From Proteromonas lacertae (Eukaryota > Sar > Bigyra > Opalinata > Proteromonadidae), in assembly GCA_002245135.1 (NCBI GenBank), contig NGBS01000872.1, positions 372,001 to 436,000 of the forward strand: a stretch of 64,000 nucleotides of DNA, read 5' to 3'. The notes beneath the pieces were generated by a model. It was not told the origin of the DNA and made no database searches. It saw only the letters and a list, made by a program, of their open reading frames with translations. Each line of letters begins with the position of its first letter. The stretch's first letter is position 1. A program made the position numbers and the translations under genes. Of this stretch, positions 38,599-52,969 are shown in pieces.

Positions 38599-40478
38599 AT
38601 GTATAACACTAATCAAAGTAATGGTAGTGATAGTAATAAAAATGTCAATATTATTGTTATACGTTGCTTATTAATGTTATGTTACTATGCTAGCATTTTA
38701 ACCAGAAAATATCATGATCATGTGATAGAAATGGGATTATTGGCATTTATAGAAGGATATATTGCATATAAAAGAATGTCCGACAATTACATTAACTGTC
38801 ATATCCTTAAATCCGTGTTCCTTAATATTTTTGATGTTTTGCCTGTTATATCATTATTATTAATATCTGTTATATCAAATAAATCTACAAATCTATTAAA
38901 TAAGTCATTTATATATTCTTCAAAAGTATATTACAATGATTACTTCATACAATCTTTACCAGTTATGTTTGTGATGATTTTATATGTAATGTCTCCTATA
39001 ATAATCTATATATTTCATAAAAAGTTACAAAGAGTGATTATATTCTGTTGTATGTTTTGTTATTTTTATTGTTATTGGTTGTATATGGATGATTATAAGT
39101 TATACTATTCATTAGTGTTTTATATTTTTTCATATTTATTAGGATATATTATTGAAATACCAACATTTTCATTCATTCTTAATAGTTATTGTTCATTTGT
39201 GTTGTTATTGTTATTCTTAATAACCAATATGAAATATGACATTTTACAATATTCATATCATTTTATTTTAATTCCTTATATGCTTTTATCTTCAACTATA
39301 AGTGTTACAGATTGCAGTAGCTTGCATGGATTTGATAATAAACAACGTAATACTATGATTCTCTATAATCTGCACAGTATGTTTAATAAATCATATAATG
39401 GATTTAATCAAGTTGTTGAAATGTTAGTGTATATTGTAATATGTTGTGCTTTTGGTGTTGTTAATAACTTTAATAGAAAGATTCAATTGACTTTATGCTT
39501 CTTGTTGACTATCCCATTTTATTATATGTATATCCTCAATTCAGCTAATAATTCAGCCTTTAATAATATAGTTATTATTGAGGATAATCAGATAGATAAT
39601 AGATTAATTCCAGTTTATTCTCATCAGTTTAAAGCATCAATAAACTACGATGAAATAATTCCAGATTCGCATTGTCCACCATCTATTTATTACTCAGATA
39701 TCTTATGTAATATTAAACTAATGGATAATGTTAGTGTGAAAGATGATATGAAATATATACTTTCAATTGGTGATTCAAAATCAATAGAATTGTTATACTT
39801 GTTAAAACCATATTCTATTCAAAGAAATATGATTATATTATCCTACATGGTAAACAGTAATACTTCTTTAATAATGCAAGAAATGAACGATTTATTCACT
39901 AAGAGATTATTTAACAAAAAGGTAGAATTAATTGTGACTTTGTTCAGTGATAATGAAATATACAATAATTATGGATTATTATCACTGCTTATCAAATAAA
40001 GCTAGAAGTGTTATATTATTTCAATCTGAACAAATTAACAGCAGTTTCAGCTGTTATAGCTGTTTAAAAGAGGAATCAAAATATTGTTATTTCCAATAAT
40101 GATGTTAAAGAAAATAACAATATAGCTGATTATTATCACAATAATATATCAAATATTCACACTATTGATCTATTCAAAGATGAATTGTGCTATAACAATG
40201 TATGCTCGTGTATAATTGATAATTATCAAGTATATGATGAATTTAATCGTTTAAGTCCATTCATATTGATGAATTTTTATCATAAAATGGAAGAGATCAT
40301 TGATAATATAATCGCTTTCAAAGATCAGATAATAAGTCATACAAATGAAGCAGATTTTTCAATCTATACTCTTAGCAAGGAATTTGTGATAAACTGTAAA
40401 AAATCATTAGTAAAAGATAGTGGTGATTATGAAATATTAAAAGAAAGAGAAAAGTATATTTATAATTGTATTTTATAA
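38599..40478 (+). CDS. Polytopic membrane protein, unrecognised, with frame breaks
   Basis: From MYNTNQSNGSDSNKNVN the protein has about ten hydrophobic segments (for example VIRCLLMLCYYASILT, SLPVMFVMILYVMSPIIIYI, FSYLLGYIIEIPTFSFIL, SFVLLLLFLITN and ILIPYMLLSSTISV) separated by short loops, then a soluble Cys-containing C-terminal part (CYNNVCSCIIDNYQVYDEFN). Frame breaks by one base occur at 39997-39999 (AAA-TAA) and near 40070-40099 (ending CAA-TAA). The sequence on either side remains coding-like, so this is one gene. Whether the breaks are assembly indels, missed introns or real is unresolved. I do not recognise the family; multi-pass proteins such as pecanex were considered, but no diagnostic motif was found. 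It lies 54 bp upstream of the aminopeptidase on the same strand. Confidence 0.5.
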
Positions 40479-40531
40479 CGAATATAAGAATATTATTATC
40501 AAGCCGAGCTTTTTCTAAATATTCTAAAGAA

Positions 40532-43454
40532 ATGTTTGAAGATCAACCATCAGTATTATTGCCGAGAAATGTTATTCCACATCAGTATTTATTTTCCATG
40601 CATTTCATGTAGTTATGATATTGAGTACGACAATATTGATTTGAAAAGATTTACTTTTCATGGCTCTGTATTAGCCACTCTTGATGTGAATGAAATAAGT
40701 GATTTCATAATCTTTCATGCAACTGAACTTGGAATTGAAGTATTTTTATTGTTTATTATTGTTATAGAAAGTAGAAATTACTCAAAGTGGTAAAACAATT
40801 GAAGTAAAATCGTATTTATACATGTATATGTTATATAATGTAGAATGTCGTTTGATTTAAAAGATGAGACTTGTCGTTTACAGTTGAATGATAAGTTAAC
40901 AAAAGGTGAAGCTTCTATTAAATTAGTTTTTAACGGCATTTTAAATGACAAGTTAGCTGGTTTTTACAGAAGTAAATACACAGTAAATGGTGAAGATAGA
41001 TATATGGCAACTACTCAATTTGAACCAACTGATGCAAGACGAGCATTCCCTTGTTGGGATGAACCAACTCTTAAAGCAACATTCCAATTAGCAGTTATTA
41101 CTGAAAAGAAGTATAATACAATTTCAAACATGAATATTATTGAAACACGAACAATTGATGAAAATCATAAATATGTGAAATTTGCTGTTACTCCAATCAT
41201 GTCAACTTATCTTGTAGCACTTGTAGTTGGTGAATTTGATTCAATCACAGGTTATACAAAGAATGGAGTTCAAGTTACTACTTATACATCAGTTGGATGT
41301 GCTGAACAAGGTAAATTCGCAACAGAAGTTGGAATTAAAGCACTTCAATTCTATGATGATTTCTATGGAATTAAATATCCATTACCAAAAGCTGATTTAT
41401 TAGCAATTCCTGATTTTGCTGCTGGTGCAATGGAAAATTGGGGATGTGTTACATTCAGAGTTGTGGATGTGATGGTTGATTTAAATAATACAACAGTTGC
41501 TAGAAAGAAGAGAGTAGCTACAGGTAGTTGCACATGAATTAGCTCATCAAGTATATATATATAATATATGTCTAATTATTACTATTATATTATGTTAGTG
41601 GTTTGGTGATTTAGTAACAATGAAATGGTGGACTCATTTATGGTTGAATGAAGGATTTGCCACTTTTATGGAAACTTTATGTGTTTCAGAGTTATTCCCA
41701 GAATGGGAACATTGGAATGATTTTGCATCGTATTATCTTAAGGATTCATATTTTTCATAGTGATAAACAATCAAGTGGAAAGAGTTTAGATTCGTTAGAA
41801 ACATCTCATCCAGTTCAAGTTCCAGTCAATCGTCCAGAAGAAATCAATGAAATATTTGATAGTATTTCATACTCAAAAGGTTCATCTGTTTTAAGAATGC
41901 TTTTCTGTTATTTAGGAAGAGAATCATTCCAGAAAGGTATTAATTTATATTTGAACAGATTTGCTTATAAGAATGCTGAAACTGATGATTTATGGAAAGC
42001 ATTAGAAGAAGGTTCAGGAAAACCAGTAACTGAGTTTATGAATAAATTCATTACTCAAACAGGATTTCCATTAGTGACAATTACTGAAGAAGGTAGTGAA
42101 TATAAATGCAATCAAAGAAGATTCTTGAGACAAAGAAATGAAGAAGCTGAAAAGTATTTATAATATTCAATATTATTATTTTTTAAATAGAGTTGCATGG
42201 AATATCCCATTAAGAGCAACAATCTATAAAAGTGATAATACAACAGAAGTTGTTGAATTACCATTCTTAAATGAACAAAATCCATCTCAATCTGATGCTT
42301 TTATGAAAGAGTTAAACAGAATCAAGAAATTAGGTGCTGTGAAACTTAATACTGATCAATCAACATTCTGTAGAATCAATTATCCAGCTAAATGGTGGAA
42401 TGAGTTAGGAGAATTATGTGAAAAGAAAGTAATTCCAAGTTTAGATAGAATTGGTTTGATTAGTGATGTATTTGCATTAAGTGGAAGTGGTGATTTGGAA
42501 ATAACAACAGCACTTGATTTTGTTAGTCAGTATATAAATAATTAATTCATTATAATGTTAATAGTTTTGTTAATGAAGATAATGATGGTGTAATTGATGA
42601 AATATCAGCTCATTTAAGTGGAGTATGATTTTTTTTATTTATATTTTAATAGTTATGTTTCTTATATGAAGAACAAGACTTCTATCCTAAATATTTACAA
42701 TATTTACATAGATTATATCGTCCTCACTTTGATAGATTAGGTTGGGATAAAAAAGAAGGTGAAAAGGAAAGTGTCGAAACAATAAGAGCTGATGCTATTG
42801 CTTTATTGATTAAGAGTGAAGATAAAGAAATTATTGATGAAGCAGTTAAAAGATGCAGAGCTTATATTCAAGATCCAGAAGCAAATCCAATACCACCATC
42901 ATTAAGAACAATATTCTTCAGAGCATTTGTTGGTTCAAAAGATGAGAAAGAAGCAACTGAAAATTACAATCAATTAAGAGATTACTTCAAGAGAGTTAAA
43001 GTGCAAGAAGAATTGTTAAGAATTATTGGTTCAATAACAACAGTCAGACACTTCTCATTATTGAATAGAACATTTGAAATGTGTTTTAATGGAGAAGTTA
43101 GAAATCAAGATATTGTGTATTTGTTAAATGGAGGAATGTGTCCAAGAGTATTTTATTATTATTATTATAATTGTTATTATATAGAATGCAATACATATGT
43201 GGAATTATTTTAAAGCTCATTATCAACCAATTGTTGATAAAGTTAAAGCTGGAACAATGATGTTGCCTTCTTTAGTTAATCGTATGACATCTTGTATTAA
43301 AGACATTAACATGATTAAGGATATTGATGAGTTTAGTAAAGGAAGAGATATTTCAGCATATAAAAGAGCTTTAATAAACTCAAAAGAAGCAATAGCTGCA
43401 AGACATGAAAGAATTATGAGAGATGTCTCCTTACTTAAGAATTATAAATTCTAA
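40532..43454 (+). CDS. M1 family zinc aminopeptidase (puromycin-sensitive type)
   Basis: Cytosolic-type M1 aminopeptidase of about 870 residues, removing N-terminal residues from peptides. [12 protein letters not shown] joins over a 28-nt intron (40585-40612) to [18 protein letters not shown], the usual N-terminal strand pair. Diagnostic motifs are AAGAMENWG (substrate N-terminus binding), [13 protein letters not shown] (HExxH zinc ligands, split by an intron after His-Gln) and WLNEGFATF, which gives the third zinc ligand Glu. A 31-nt intron (41730-41760) restores FAS to [17 protein letters not shown]. Several further introns of 30-55 nt follow. One real frame break remains: an extra G at 41523/41524 between RKKRVAT and VVAHELAH. 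No signal peptide; an in-frame upstream LLSSRAFSKYSKE could be a leader but no start was found. Confidence 0.88.
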
Positions 43455-43567
43455 TTATTATAAACTTTACTTCTTATTGGTATATTTGTTGTGTTAAGAG
43501 CCATATTATGTATATGATGAATAGAATGTATTTTAGCATATAAAAAAACAATATAATCAGAAATAAT

Positions 43568-44372
43568 CTATAATTCTGGAAGACTAATATTAACATTTTT
43601 TACTTCTTGTTTTGTGTCTTGTTTCTTTCTTCTTTTCCTTTCTCCTCTTTCACTCATAGGTCCCTTACGTTTTGGATTTTTCTCTCTTAATTCCATAATT
43701 CTATTCTCTAGTTCTTTGATTTCTTTCTATTAATATTACATATAATTATTATAATATATACAATCTTTTCATTCACCCTAGTCTCCACATAATCTACAAT
43801 CTTTTTGGAATTAATTGCCAATTCAGCACTATCACCATTAAACTTTGCTGCATTTGAACTTATCAATTTAACATCACTTAAAAATGAATCACTATTGTAA
43901 TAATCACATTTCACACAAGATTGATCAATATCATCAATACATTTTGGATGCTCAATGATCGTCTTGTAATTAGGGTATAGATTAGTATCCACAGGTCTAA
44001 TAAATGGAGCAATTAAGACTCTCTGTGATTTTTTTAATTCTGAAATAATATCGCTAAATATTTCATTAAGTTCTTTTCTTGTTTTTGGTTCACTCTTTTC
44101 ATTTCTTGAATAATAACTAATGTTACTTGAAAAATTCTTCTTTGTTTTTTCTTTACTCATTATAAGCTTTGTAGTTTTCTTTGGTTTTCTTGATTTTCTT
44201 GATTGATTGGTTTTACTTTTAAACCTTTTAATATCTTTTTGATTTTTATTAAATTTCACTTCCACTTCACTTAATCCATCTCCTACAAATTTGAATTGAA
44301 ATTCGAACCAACACTTCTTGCTTGAGATATTTCATTTGTAAAAGAACTACTCACAGCACCAACAGAATGCTA

Positions 44373-44403
<31 letters not shown>

Positions 44404-47275
44404 TATATATATATATATATACTTGTGATATAGAAATATTATCATCATTCATGTCATTGTTATTATTATTATCTATCATCTATTACTGTATCATCATCAT
44501 CATTATTGTTACTGGACAAATCCAATATATTCATTATTGCTTTCTGACTATTATCATTAGTATCATCATCATCATCATCATTTAGATCAGGTGGATTCTT
44601 TAATATTTCCAAATAATCATTAAATAATTTCTGTTTTCTACGGTTATATTCATCTTCTCTCTCTACTTTTGTTTCAGTTATTTCACCTCTTTCATCTCTA
44701 ATACATAATAATAATATAAATATAAATATAAATACTTTATCATATTAACTAAATCCCACTTACTTAGTTTTTGTAATTCTATTCTATCATATCTGTTATT
44801 ACTTTCATACAGTTTATCAATTAATTCTGACTTCTTAGCACTTCTATAATTAGTGTCTTCTATTTATATAATATATATATACTCTAAAATATTTATACTA
44901 ATTTGTATGATTTTATCTTTATTTTTAAAACACTTGTAATATCCATAATCAATTGTATCATAAAACATTTCATCTGGAAATCTCCATAAATCCATTGTTT
45001 TATCGATATGTTTCCTTTGTATATGCGATTCTATAAATACAGATGATTGTAATGCATTTGAATGTGAATAAATTGATATTAGTTTCTCAATACCAACTTT
45101 AAACTCAGAAATATCCTTTGAACAATTATTAAATGCTTCAAGGAATAATTTCTTTTGTTCTTCAGAGAGATTCTTTGTTTTTTCTGATATATCACTTTCC
45201 CATTTACATACTGTCTCATATATATTATAATATTGAGTTACTAATAATTAATATATAATATATAATAATATACAATCAATATTTCCTTTAAGATCAATTT
45301 TAGTCTCTTCAAATATTCTATCATGATATCTTTTACTAGCTAAATAAACGCATAAATCTTCAGGAGTTATTCTGCTTCTACAATCTTCTAATGATGGTAA
45401 TGGTTCAATAATTTCATATTCATTTGATGTAATTGGTCTAAATAGATTATGCAGTGGATTATTTGGATCTTGGATTTGTTTTTCAAGATCAGAATTCTTT
45501 GAATCATTTGATAACATTCTTGCTAATCTATCAATCATTAATCTCTTTCCAGCTAAATAACAATAACAATAAATATATATACTGTATTTTCCAGTATATA
45601 ACTCTTTTAATATCTCTAAATAATTATATCTATTTTCAATTGAAGAATATTCTTTTGATTTAGTCACAGGTATGATTTTATGTGGTTCAATTTTACCAGC
45701 TACAAATATTTCAGGCAATTTCCTTATTGTCCCAACCATTTCTCCTTTTGGATTTGGTGTTAAAGTTAATAAAAACAGATTATTAGATCTCTATATTTAT
45801 ATAATAATCAATATACTTCTTTCTGTACAACAGGAACATAATATAATTGTGAACATAATGACATAATTGGATTATTCTTCTCTACATCACCTAAGAATGG
45901 AGATCTTTCTTTATCATGTAATACCCTGGTATAATACTGCTGTTTAACATCCTCAGATGCTAATAAAATATAAATATAAATAAATAATATATATATATAC
46001 GTTCATCTGGATATCTATACCAAATAACTAAATTCATTCTCATTCCTAGTATATTCTTAACTAATTGATAAGGTTCACTATATTCTACTAATATTAATTC
46101 ATTTCTTAATGATGATAAATCCTCTAATTTAGACATACATTGTAATGGAGCATCAGTGAGAAAAGAATTATTGTTTATATACTCCTTAGCATATGTTACC
46201 TCTAATTGCCTTGTTAATTTGTTCTTCAAATAATTAGTAGTAATTTCTATAGGTATGATAAACTGCAATGTAGGTGTAGAATGTATAACTGATTCTATAT
46301 CCGTTACATTTTGACGGTTCATAGATTGTGTATAAGTCATTCTTCTAGGAAATCGATCATCAATTATAGTCGTTTTATTTATTCTATTTTTATGAGAGAA
46401 TATTAAAGATGGATCAGTCTTCGGTAAATACAGTGGTAATGGTTTAAATGGTACAACATCATTCTGTGAGATTAGATCAATGAAACTCTCAGTATTTTCA
46501 TCTCCAATTATCATTCCATTAAGTAAATATGGATTACAAGGTACATCTTTAGCATTTATTTTAACTATTACATTATTATTATTAGTATTATTCAGTTGCT
46601 GTTGAGGATGATGATTCTGTTGTTGTGAATAGAAGAATCTATTATAATCGTTACCATTATCTCCTCCTCCTTCATCATCATCATCTTCTTCTTCTTCTTC
46701 TTCTTCCATTGCATTATTCTTTGGTAAGTCTTGTCTTAGTGATTTTACAAATTCTTTTGCATTATCATCATCACTATCATAAATTATATCATTTTCCCAA
46801 TTTGAGATTTTGTCTGATGGTTGAATTGGTGGTTGTTTTACAGCCTTTTTAAATGCATCAGCATCAGTTTCAACTATTGGAATATTTATTAAATATTTAT
46901 TTAAATACGACTCTTTGTATCTTTCTTAACTAATACTTGAATTGTGACTCTTTCTTTTAAGAATGAAGTTTAATTGATCTTCTCCTCTTCTGAAATTAAT
47001 GTTACTTTTGTTCTTATTCTTTTCTGAATTGTTACCTTCTAAATTCTCTATAAAAGATAGAATATACTCTCTAATGCTTCTTTAATAATATTATTCTCTC
47101 TTTTGATTAATTCTTGATCATTTAAACATTCTAGTTCCTTCAATATTCCTCTCTTTTCTCTAGGTTGAAAATCTTGTGGAGTTTCCTCAATTCTAGTGAA
47201 TGATACATACAATCAATACATAATATTATTTTCTTCTTCCTTATTTTGTCTAACAATCCCAAATAGATTGATCAT
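43568..47275 (-). CDS. TAF1: TAF1-like TFIID subunit with bromodomain
   Basis: Largest TFIID subunit, scaffold for promoter recognition by RNA polymerase II. The central region carries TAF1-core (DUF3591) landmarks: LVEYSEPYQLVKNILGMRMN, with YRYPDER; then ERSPFLGDVEKNNPIMSLCS, with QLYYVPVVQKE; then IRKLPEIFVAGKIEPHKIIP. Near the C-terminus a single bromodomain runs from FSDIISELKKSQRVLIAPFI to VKLISSNAAKFNGDSAELAI, keeping the acetyl-lysine-binding Asn (FNG); animal TAF1 has two. A Lys/Arg-rich tail ends the protein. Ten or so short introns are inferred, including a 49-nt AAT/TA microsatellite stretch. Possible one-base breaks lie at 47118-47120 (AAA-TGA, in the poorly conserved N-terminus) and 44469-44471; the second can also be spanned by a 40-nt intron. 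The start MINLFGIVRQNK is the only ATG in place. Confidence 0.8.
44374..44422. repeat. AAT and AT microsatellite in a TAF1 intron
   Basis: About nine AAT units followed by about ten AT units fill most of one intron. This makes it longer than most introns in the window. Confidence 0.85.
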
Positions 47276-47638
47276 TTTGATATTTTAAATAATGAAGAAA
47301 ATTCCCCCAAAATTTTGGTTATTTTAACAATTTAAAATGATTGTGAATTGATAAATAAGATGTAAAATATGTTTAACGCATTAGCATAATCATTAATAAC
47401 ATGTGAATATTTTGATATAATGGTTTATTTCGTAAAATAAAGCAGAATCAAAACTTCTTCAACTTTGTTTTTTACTTCATATTGTTATGGATTGATAACT
47501 TATGACTCAAGTTTAAAATAATATATGACTTTTGCAAGAGTATATAAATGTTAATCTTCATAAAAAAGTGATCCGTTTCATTATAATTTTTTAAATTTTG
47601 ATTTTTTAATAATTATCAAGTGAAAATATCAGCTATCT
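47276..47638. promoter_or_regulatory. Divergent intergenic region between TAF1 and NEK
   Basis: 363 bp separate two start codons on opposite strands, so both promoters lie here. A/T-rich, without a recognisable element or ORF. Confidence 0.5.
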
Positions 47639-50204
47639 ATGCCACTTGGAGACTTTGAAAAAATAAGAGAGTTGGGTAAAGGATCTTACGGTAAAGTAAA
47701 TTAGATGTTTTTATAATTGTAATAGGTTTACCTCACAAGGCATAGAAAAGAAAAGAAATACTATGCAATGAAAGTAGTAAACATGGTAAATATGAATGAG
47801 GAAGAGAAGAAGGAATGTATTTATGAGATGGATTTAATGAAGCAGTTATCACATCCAAATATAGTCGCATTTAAAGTATAACATGATATGTATTATATTT
47901 TAGGAAAATTTTATGATAGCCAAAAATACACGTCTTTGTATATGTATGACGTACTGTGATGGTAGTGATCTACAGCATGTAATAGAAAAAGCCAAAAAAA
48001 ACACATCGTACACTGAAAGAAGCAATCATAATGAATTTTTTTGTTCAAATTGTGTTAGGTTTGAATTATATGCATAGCAAACATGTAATTCATCGTGATA
48101 TAAAAGCACAAAATATATTTTTACTAGGCAATGGAAGATTGGTGCTTGGTGATCTAGGTGTTTCAACCACATTAAATGGAACATTAGCAATGGCACGTAC
48201 AGTGATTGGAACACCCTTCTATATGGCACCAGAAATATATAACAATTGTCCATACAACTATGGTGTAGATATATGGGCATTAGGTTGTGTATTATATGAA
48301 ATGATTACTTTACATCATCCATTCAATGGTAATAATATAGCTGCATTAACTCGTAATATATTAAAAGGTACTTATACACCAATATCCTCATTAACAAGAG
48401 GGTATTCACATGATATTGAAAATTTAGTTCACGATCTATTGTTACTCAATCAAGATGAAAGACCTAGTACAGCTCAGATATTATCAATACCATATGTTAA
48501 GCAACACTTGGTGAATTTCTTAACAGATATCCTAAATCGACCATCAGGTGAAATAGGTGAAGGAACAGCAATGATCAAAAATGCTTTCATTGGTGCAGCA
48601 AAAGAGAAAGGAATGGATATAAAGAAAACTATTAATTTACAAGCTTTAGGTAATTATCGATCATATATTAATCAATTAGAAGAGTTGGGTATATTAGAAG
48701 ATGTATTAAAATCAGTATGGAAAAAGAAAGAATTAGAGGATGATGTAAATGAACAAACTCAGAGATTAGCAATACAAGAACAAAAGAAATCAGTGATAGA
48801 AGATGCATTAGAAAGATTAAGACATGAAAAAGAGAATAAAAGAAAAAGAATAGAAGATAGAAAAGTGAAAAGTCCTGTGAGAAGAATATCTACTAAAATG
48901 ATGCCTCCTACACCAGTTGTTCCAAGTTATATATTACCAGCAAATAACAATAGTAATTTAAATAGTTCAATTGAAAAAAGAAAACTTAATAATAAAAACA
49001 AAATGGTGAATAATCCAATATTAGGTAGAATGAATAGCAATAGTGGAGGAATGAATAGAGATAATTCAAATCACAAACCAACATCAAACTCTGGTCATCG
49101 ACCTTCTAGTCATCGATCTGATAGTAATAATGGCAGTAGTGGTGGTAGTGGTGGTAGTAGCAATAGTAGCAATAGTAACAATAATAGTTTAAAGAAGAAT
49201 GATAATAACAAAAGAAGAAAATCAGTAGCTGAACCACCAACTTATACTATGGAATTAGAGAAAATTAGAGTGCAGAATATTGAAGAGAATAAAAAGGCAC
49301 ATGATAAAGTAATAGAACAATATAAATCAAAGGAGGTAAGTACAGCATTAGGAATGGATCAATCTGTATCTAAATTTGTATATTTTTATATTTATATATA
49401 TTATAAATAATGTTATAATTAATAGAATAATTTTCAAATATTACCTCCACCACGTTCATCTCCTTGTCCTTCTCCTCCTACCATTCCATTACAAAGACCT
49501 CAACCAATATCACAACCAAATTCATCAACACCTTCACATAAGAAATTTGAAATAAAATCACCTAAAGGATCAATAAAGAATAGTAATAATAATAATAATC
49601 ATTCTAATGAAGATAATTTTATAGATCCAACTGATGATGATGAACCTGAATGGGCACCTCCAGAGAGTGAAGATGAAGAAGCACCTGATGAATTAGATGA
49701 GAAAGAAAAAGAACTTAGGAAAGAACTGCAATATACATGCCAGAATATGAATGAAATAAAGAAATCAATTGAAGCAATTCAAAGAAAAAATCAAATCATA
49801 AAACATAAAGGTATATTTTGGTTTTATTTCATATATAAATAGTTGAATTAATTGTTATAAATGATAGTGATAGTAGTAGTAGTAGCAGCAGTGATAGTGA
49901 TGATGATGATAGTGGTGGTGGTGATAAGAAAGCAATGAATGCGAGAAAATCAATTGGATCAATAAAAATAAGAAGTGAGACATTAAAAAGTCAAATAATC
50001 AAAGAAATAGGTGAAACTTTATTTAATAATGCTTATAAATACCTGAAAGATGAAACAAATCGAAATGATGGAAATACTCCTTTACTGGAGGTTCCTTATA
50101 TTAAAAGTAACATTCTTTCGTTATTTAAAACCACCGATGAAGATTATGCATTGAAATATGCGAAACAAGTGACTGATTTGATATTTATGGAAATTTTTGG
50201 TTAA
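47639..50204 (+). CDS. NIMA-related (NEK) protein kinase
   Basis: Ser/Thr kinase of the NEK family, which acts in mitosis, microtubule organisation and cilia. The N-lobe has GKGSYGKV (split by a 30-nt intron) and YYAMKVV with the catalytic Lys; the C-lobe has VIHRDIKAQNIFL, LGDLGVS (the DLG typical of NEKs), the activation loop VIGTPFYMAPE, and DIWALGCVLYEM. A basic coiled segment and a Ser/Asn-rich linker follow, then an acidic Asp/Ser run and a C-terminal helical part ending YAKQVTDLIFMEIFG. Five introns of 28-47 nt are inferred. One frame break lies between 47992 and 48018: a run of eight A's (47993-48001) or GAAAG just after it contains one base too many before AIIMNFFVQIVLGLNYMHS. The catalytic residues are otherwise complete. 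Confidence 0.87.
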
Positions 50205-50397
50205 TTAATCTCTTTTACATGTAACATTGTTTTATTATATTAAATAAGAATAAATACATTTATTTACGATTAAATAACTTCTTCATAAACACCAAGAATT
50301 CCTATACAATAAATCTATTCAATATACAAAAAAGTAACGTCTTACACATGATTTCCAATTCTGTGGACATTCATCTACTGATATTGTATTATCCTAT

Positions 50398-50770
50398 TAT
50401 GTAAACATAAATAATACTAGTATTATAAATAATAACTTCATTAAAAAGTAAATCAAATATGTACCACCTCCAACAACCACCACTAATTCAATTAACATCG
50501 TAATTATATTCCGACTTGTCAAAGGATTCTCAACCATTTCATTTTCTGTGATTACTTCATTTGGAAGATTTTCTATTTCCTTTTTGAAATTTTCTATCTC
50601 AGTCTATAATATAATGAATAAAATCAAACATCGCTATTTTCATTTTGTGTATTTGGCTCATTACCCACATTTCTGTGTATTAATTCATTCTTTCTAGATA
50701 TTCTCATATTCTGTAATTTCTTTGACCTATTTACTAAATCATCTAATGACTCTCCTTTGAATATTGGCAT
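50398..50770 (-). CDS. Small tail-anchored-like membrane protein, unrecognised
   Basis: The start MPIFKGESLDDLVNRSKKLQ leads into a short helical domain; a 26-nt intron follows SD, then TEIENFKKEIENLPNEV. The protein ends in a strongly hydrophobic C-terminus (MLIELVVVVGG, then YLIYFLMKLLFIILVLFMF), about 110 residues in all. One C-terminal anchor with the bulk outside fits a tail-anchored protein. Alternatively, the last hydrophobic part is an intron and coding continues into DECPQNWKS. No SNARE heptad signature is clear. It diverges from beta-tubulin with 114 bp between starts. Confidence 0.5.
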
Positions 50771-50878
50771 TATTGAAAATATAGCCAGTTGTCAAGCTTT
50801 TAAATATTAATTGGCAAATAACTGTTATTTAACGAAAAATAAACGTTTTATTTACTATTTTTTTAAAGCTTTTTTTAA

Positions 50879-52225
<1,347 letters not shown>

Positions 52226-52386
52226 GTAGTTTGATATTCTGCTTATCTTTATCGTTCATCGATAAAACTCATTATATTCCATATACTGATATTGAATTGT
52301 TTGTTTTGTTTTGGTTTTTTATACAATCAAACCTTCGAGTTTTTTATTCATTGATTTTCTTTTTTTGTTTGACATAAAAATCGTTT

Positions 52387-52866
52387 ATGAGTATTGATCC
52401 TGTAAGAAGAGCTGTTAATAAAACAGCATCTAAATTATATGAAATTAATGCACATATTAGGTATAATGAAGTAAATATAGAAATTCTAGACTTTCAACTA
52501 TGGATTCTACTCATTCTGAAGACATTTTGCCTAGAAAGATGTATTCAGATGAATATCTAATTAATAGAGATGAATATTGTGAATGTTTGAGAGAATTATC
52601 AGCTGCTTCGAAAAGAGATGATAGAGAAGTTCCAGTTGATGTAATTGCGTATTTCTAATAATTATATTATTTATAGGACATTAGATGAAGAAGAAAATAA
52701 TAATCCAACAGCAATTACTGTTAATTTGTTGAAGAATACCGAAAAGAATCATCTATTATGCACAGCTAAGCATTATAGTACACAAGTATTTATTTTCTGT
52801 GTTATAATATAGTTATTAAGTGAAGAATTAGACAGTTGTCTGAAAGAATTGCATTTTGATGTATAA
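52387..52866 (+). CDS. MED10: Mediator subunit 10-like protein
   Basis: About 131 residues in four exons, too split for a single ORF. Exons begin MSIDPVRRAVNKTASKLYEI; introns of 27-29 nt (GTAT to TAG) follow. The segment YCECLRELSAASKRDDREVP, then VDVIGTLDEEENNNPTAITV and LLSEELDSCLKE, follows the MED10 pattern of a C-rich helix, the VPLEVxEYxDxGxNP loop and two C-terminal helices ending in EL. MED10 belongs to the middle module of Mediator, bridging activators and RNA polymerase II. Similarity is moderate and rests mainly on the VPxxVI...NNP loop. It lies 161 bp after tubulin and converges on NOC1. Confidence 0.55.
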
Positions 52867-52969
52867 TTATAAATTAATATATAAAATTTACTTGTCATTT
52901 AAATTTATATGAAATTTTGATATTTAAACAAAAAAATACACAAGATTATTTAAAAGAACGAATGAATTG

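Noticed and set aside
40585-40612. Apparent +1 frameshift at ATG-TAG in the aminopeptidase N-terminus
   Set aside because: A 28-nt GTAT...TAG intron joins VIPH to HYDIEYDN and fits the family exactly.
41730-41760. Apparent frameshift at TCA-TAG in the aminopeptidase
   Set aside because: A 31-nt intron restores FAS to [17 protein letters not shown], in line with family spacing.
44374-44422. Possible array-like repeat
   Set aside because: Simple AAT/AT microsatellite in an intron; no spacer-repeat structure, and no CRISPR array anywhere in the window.
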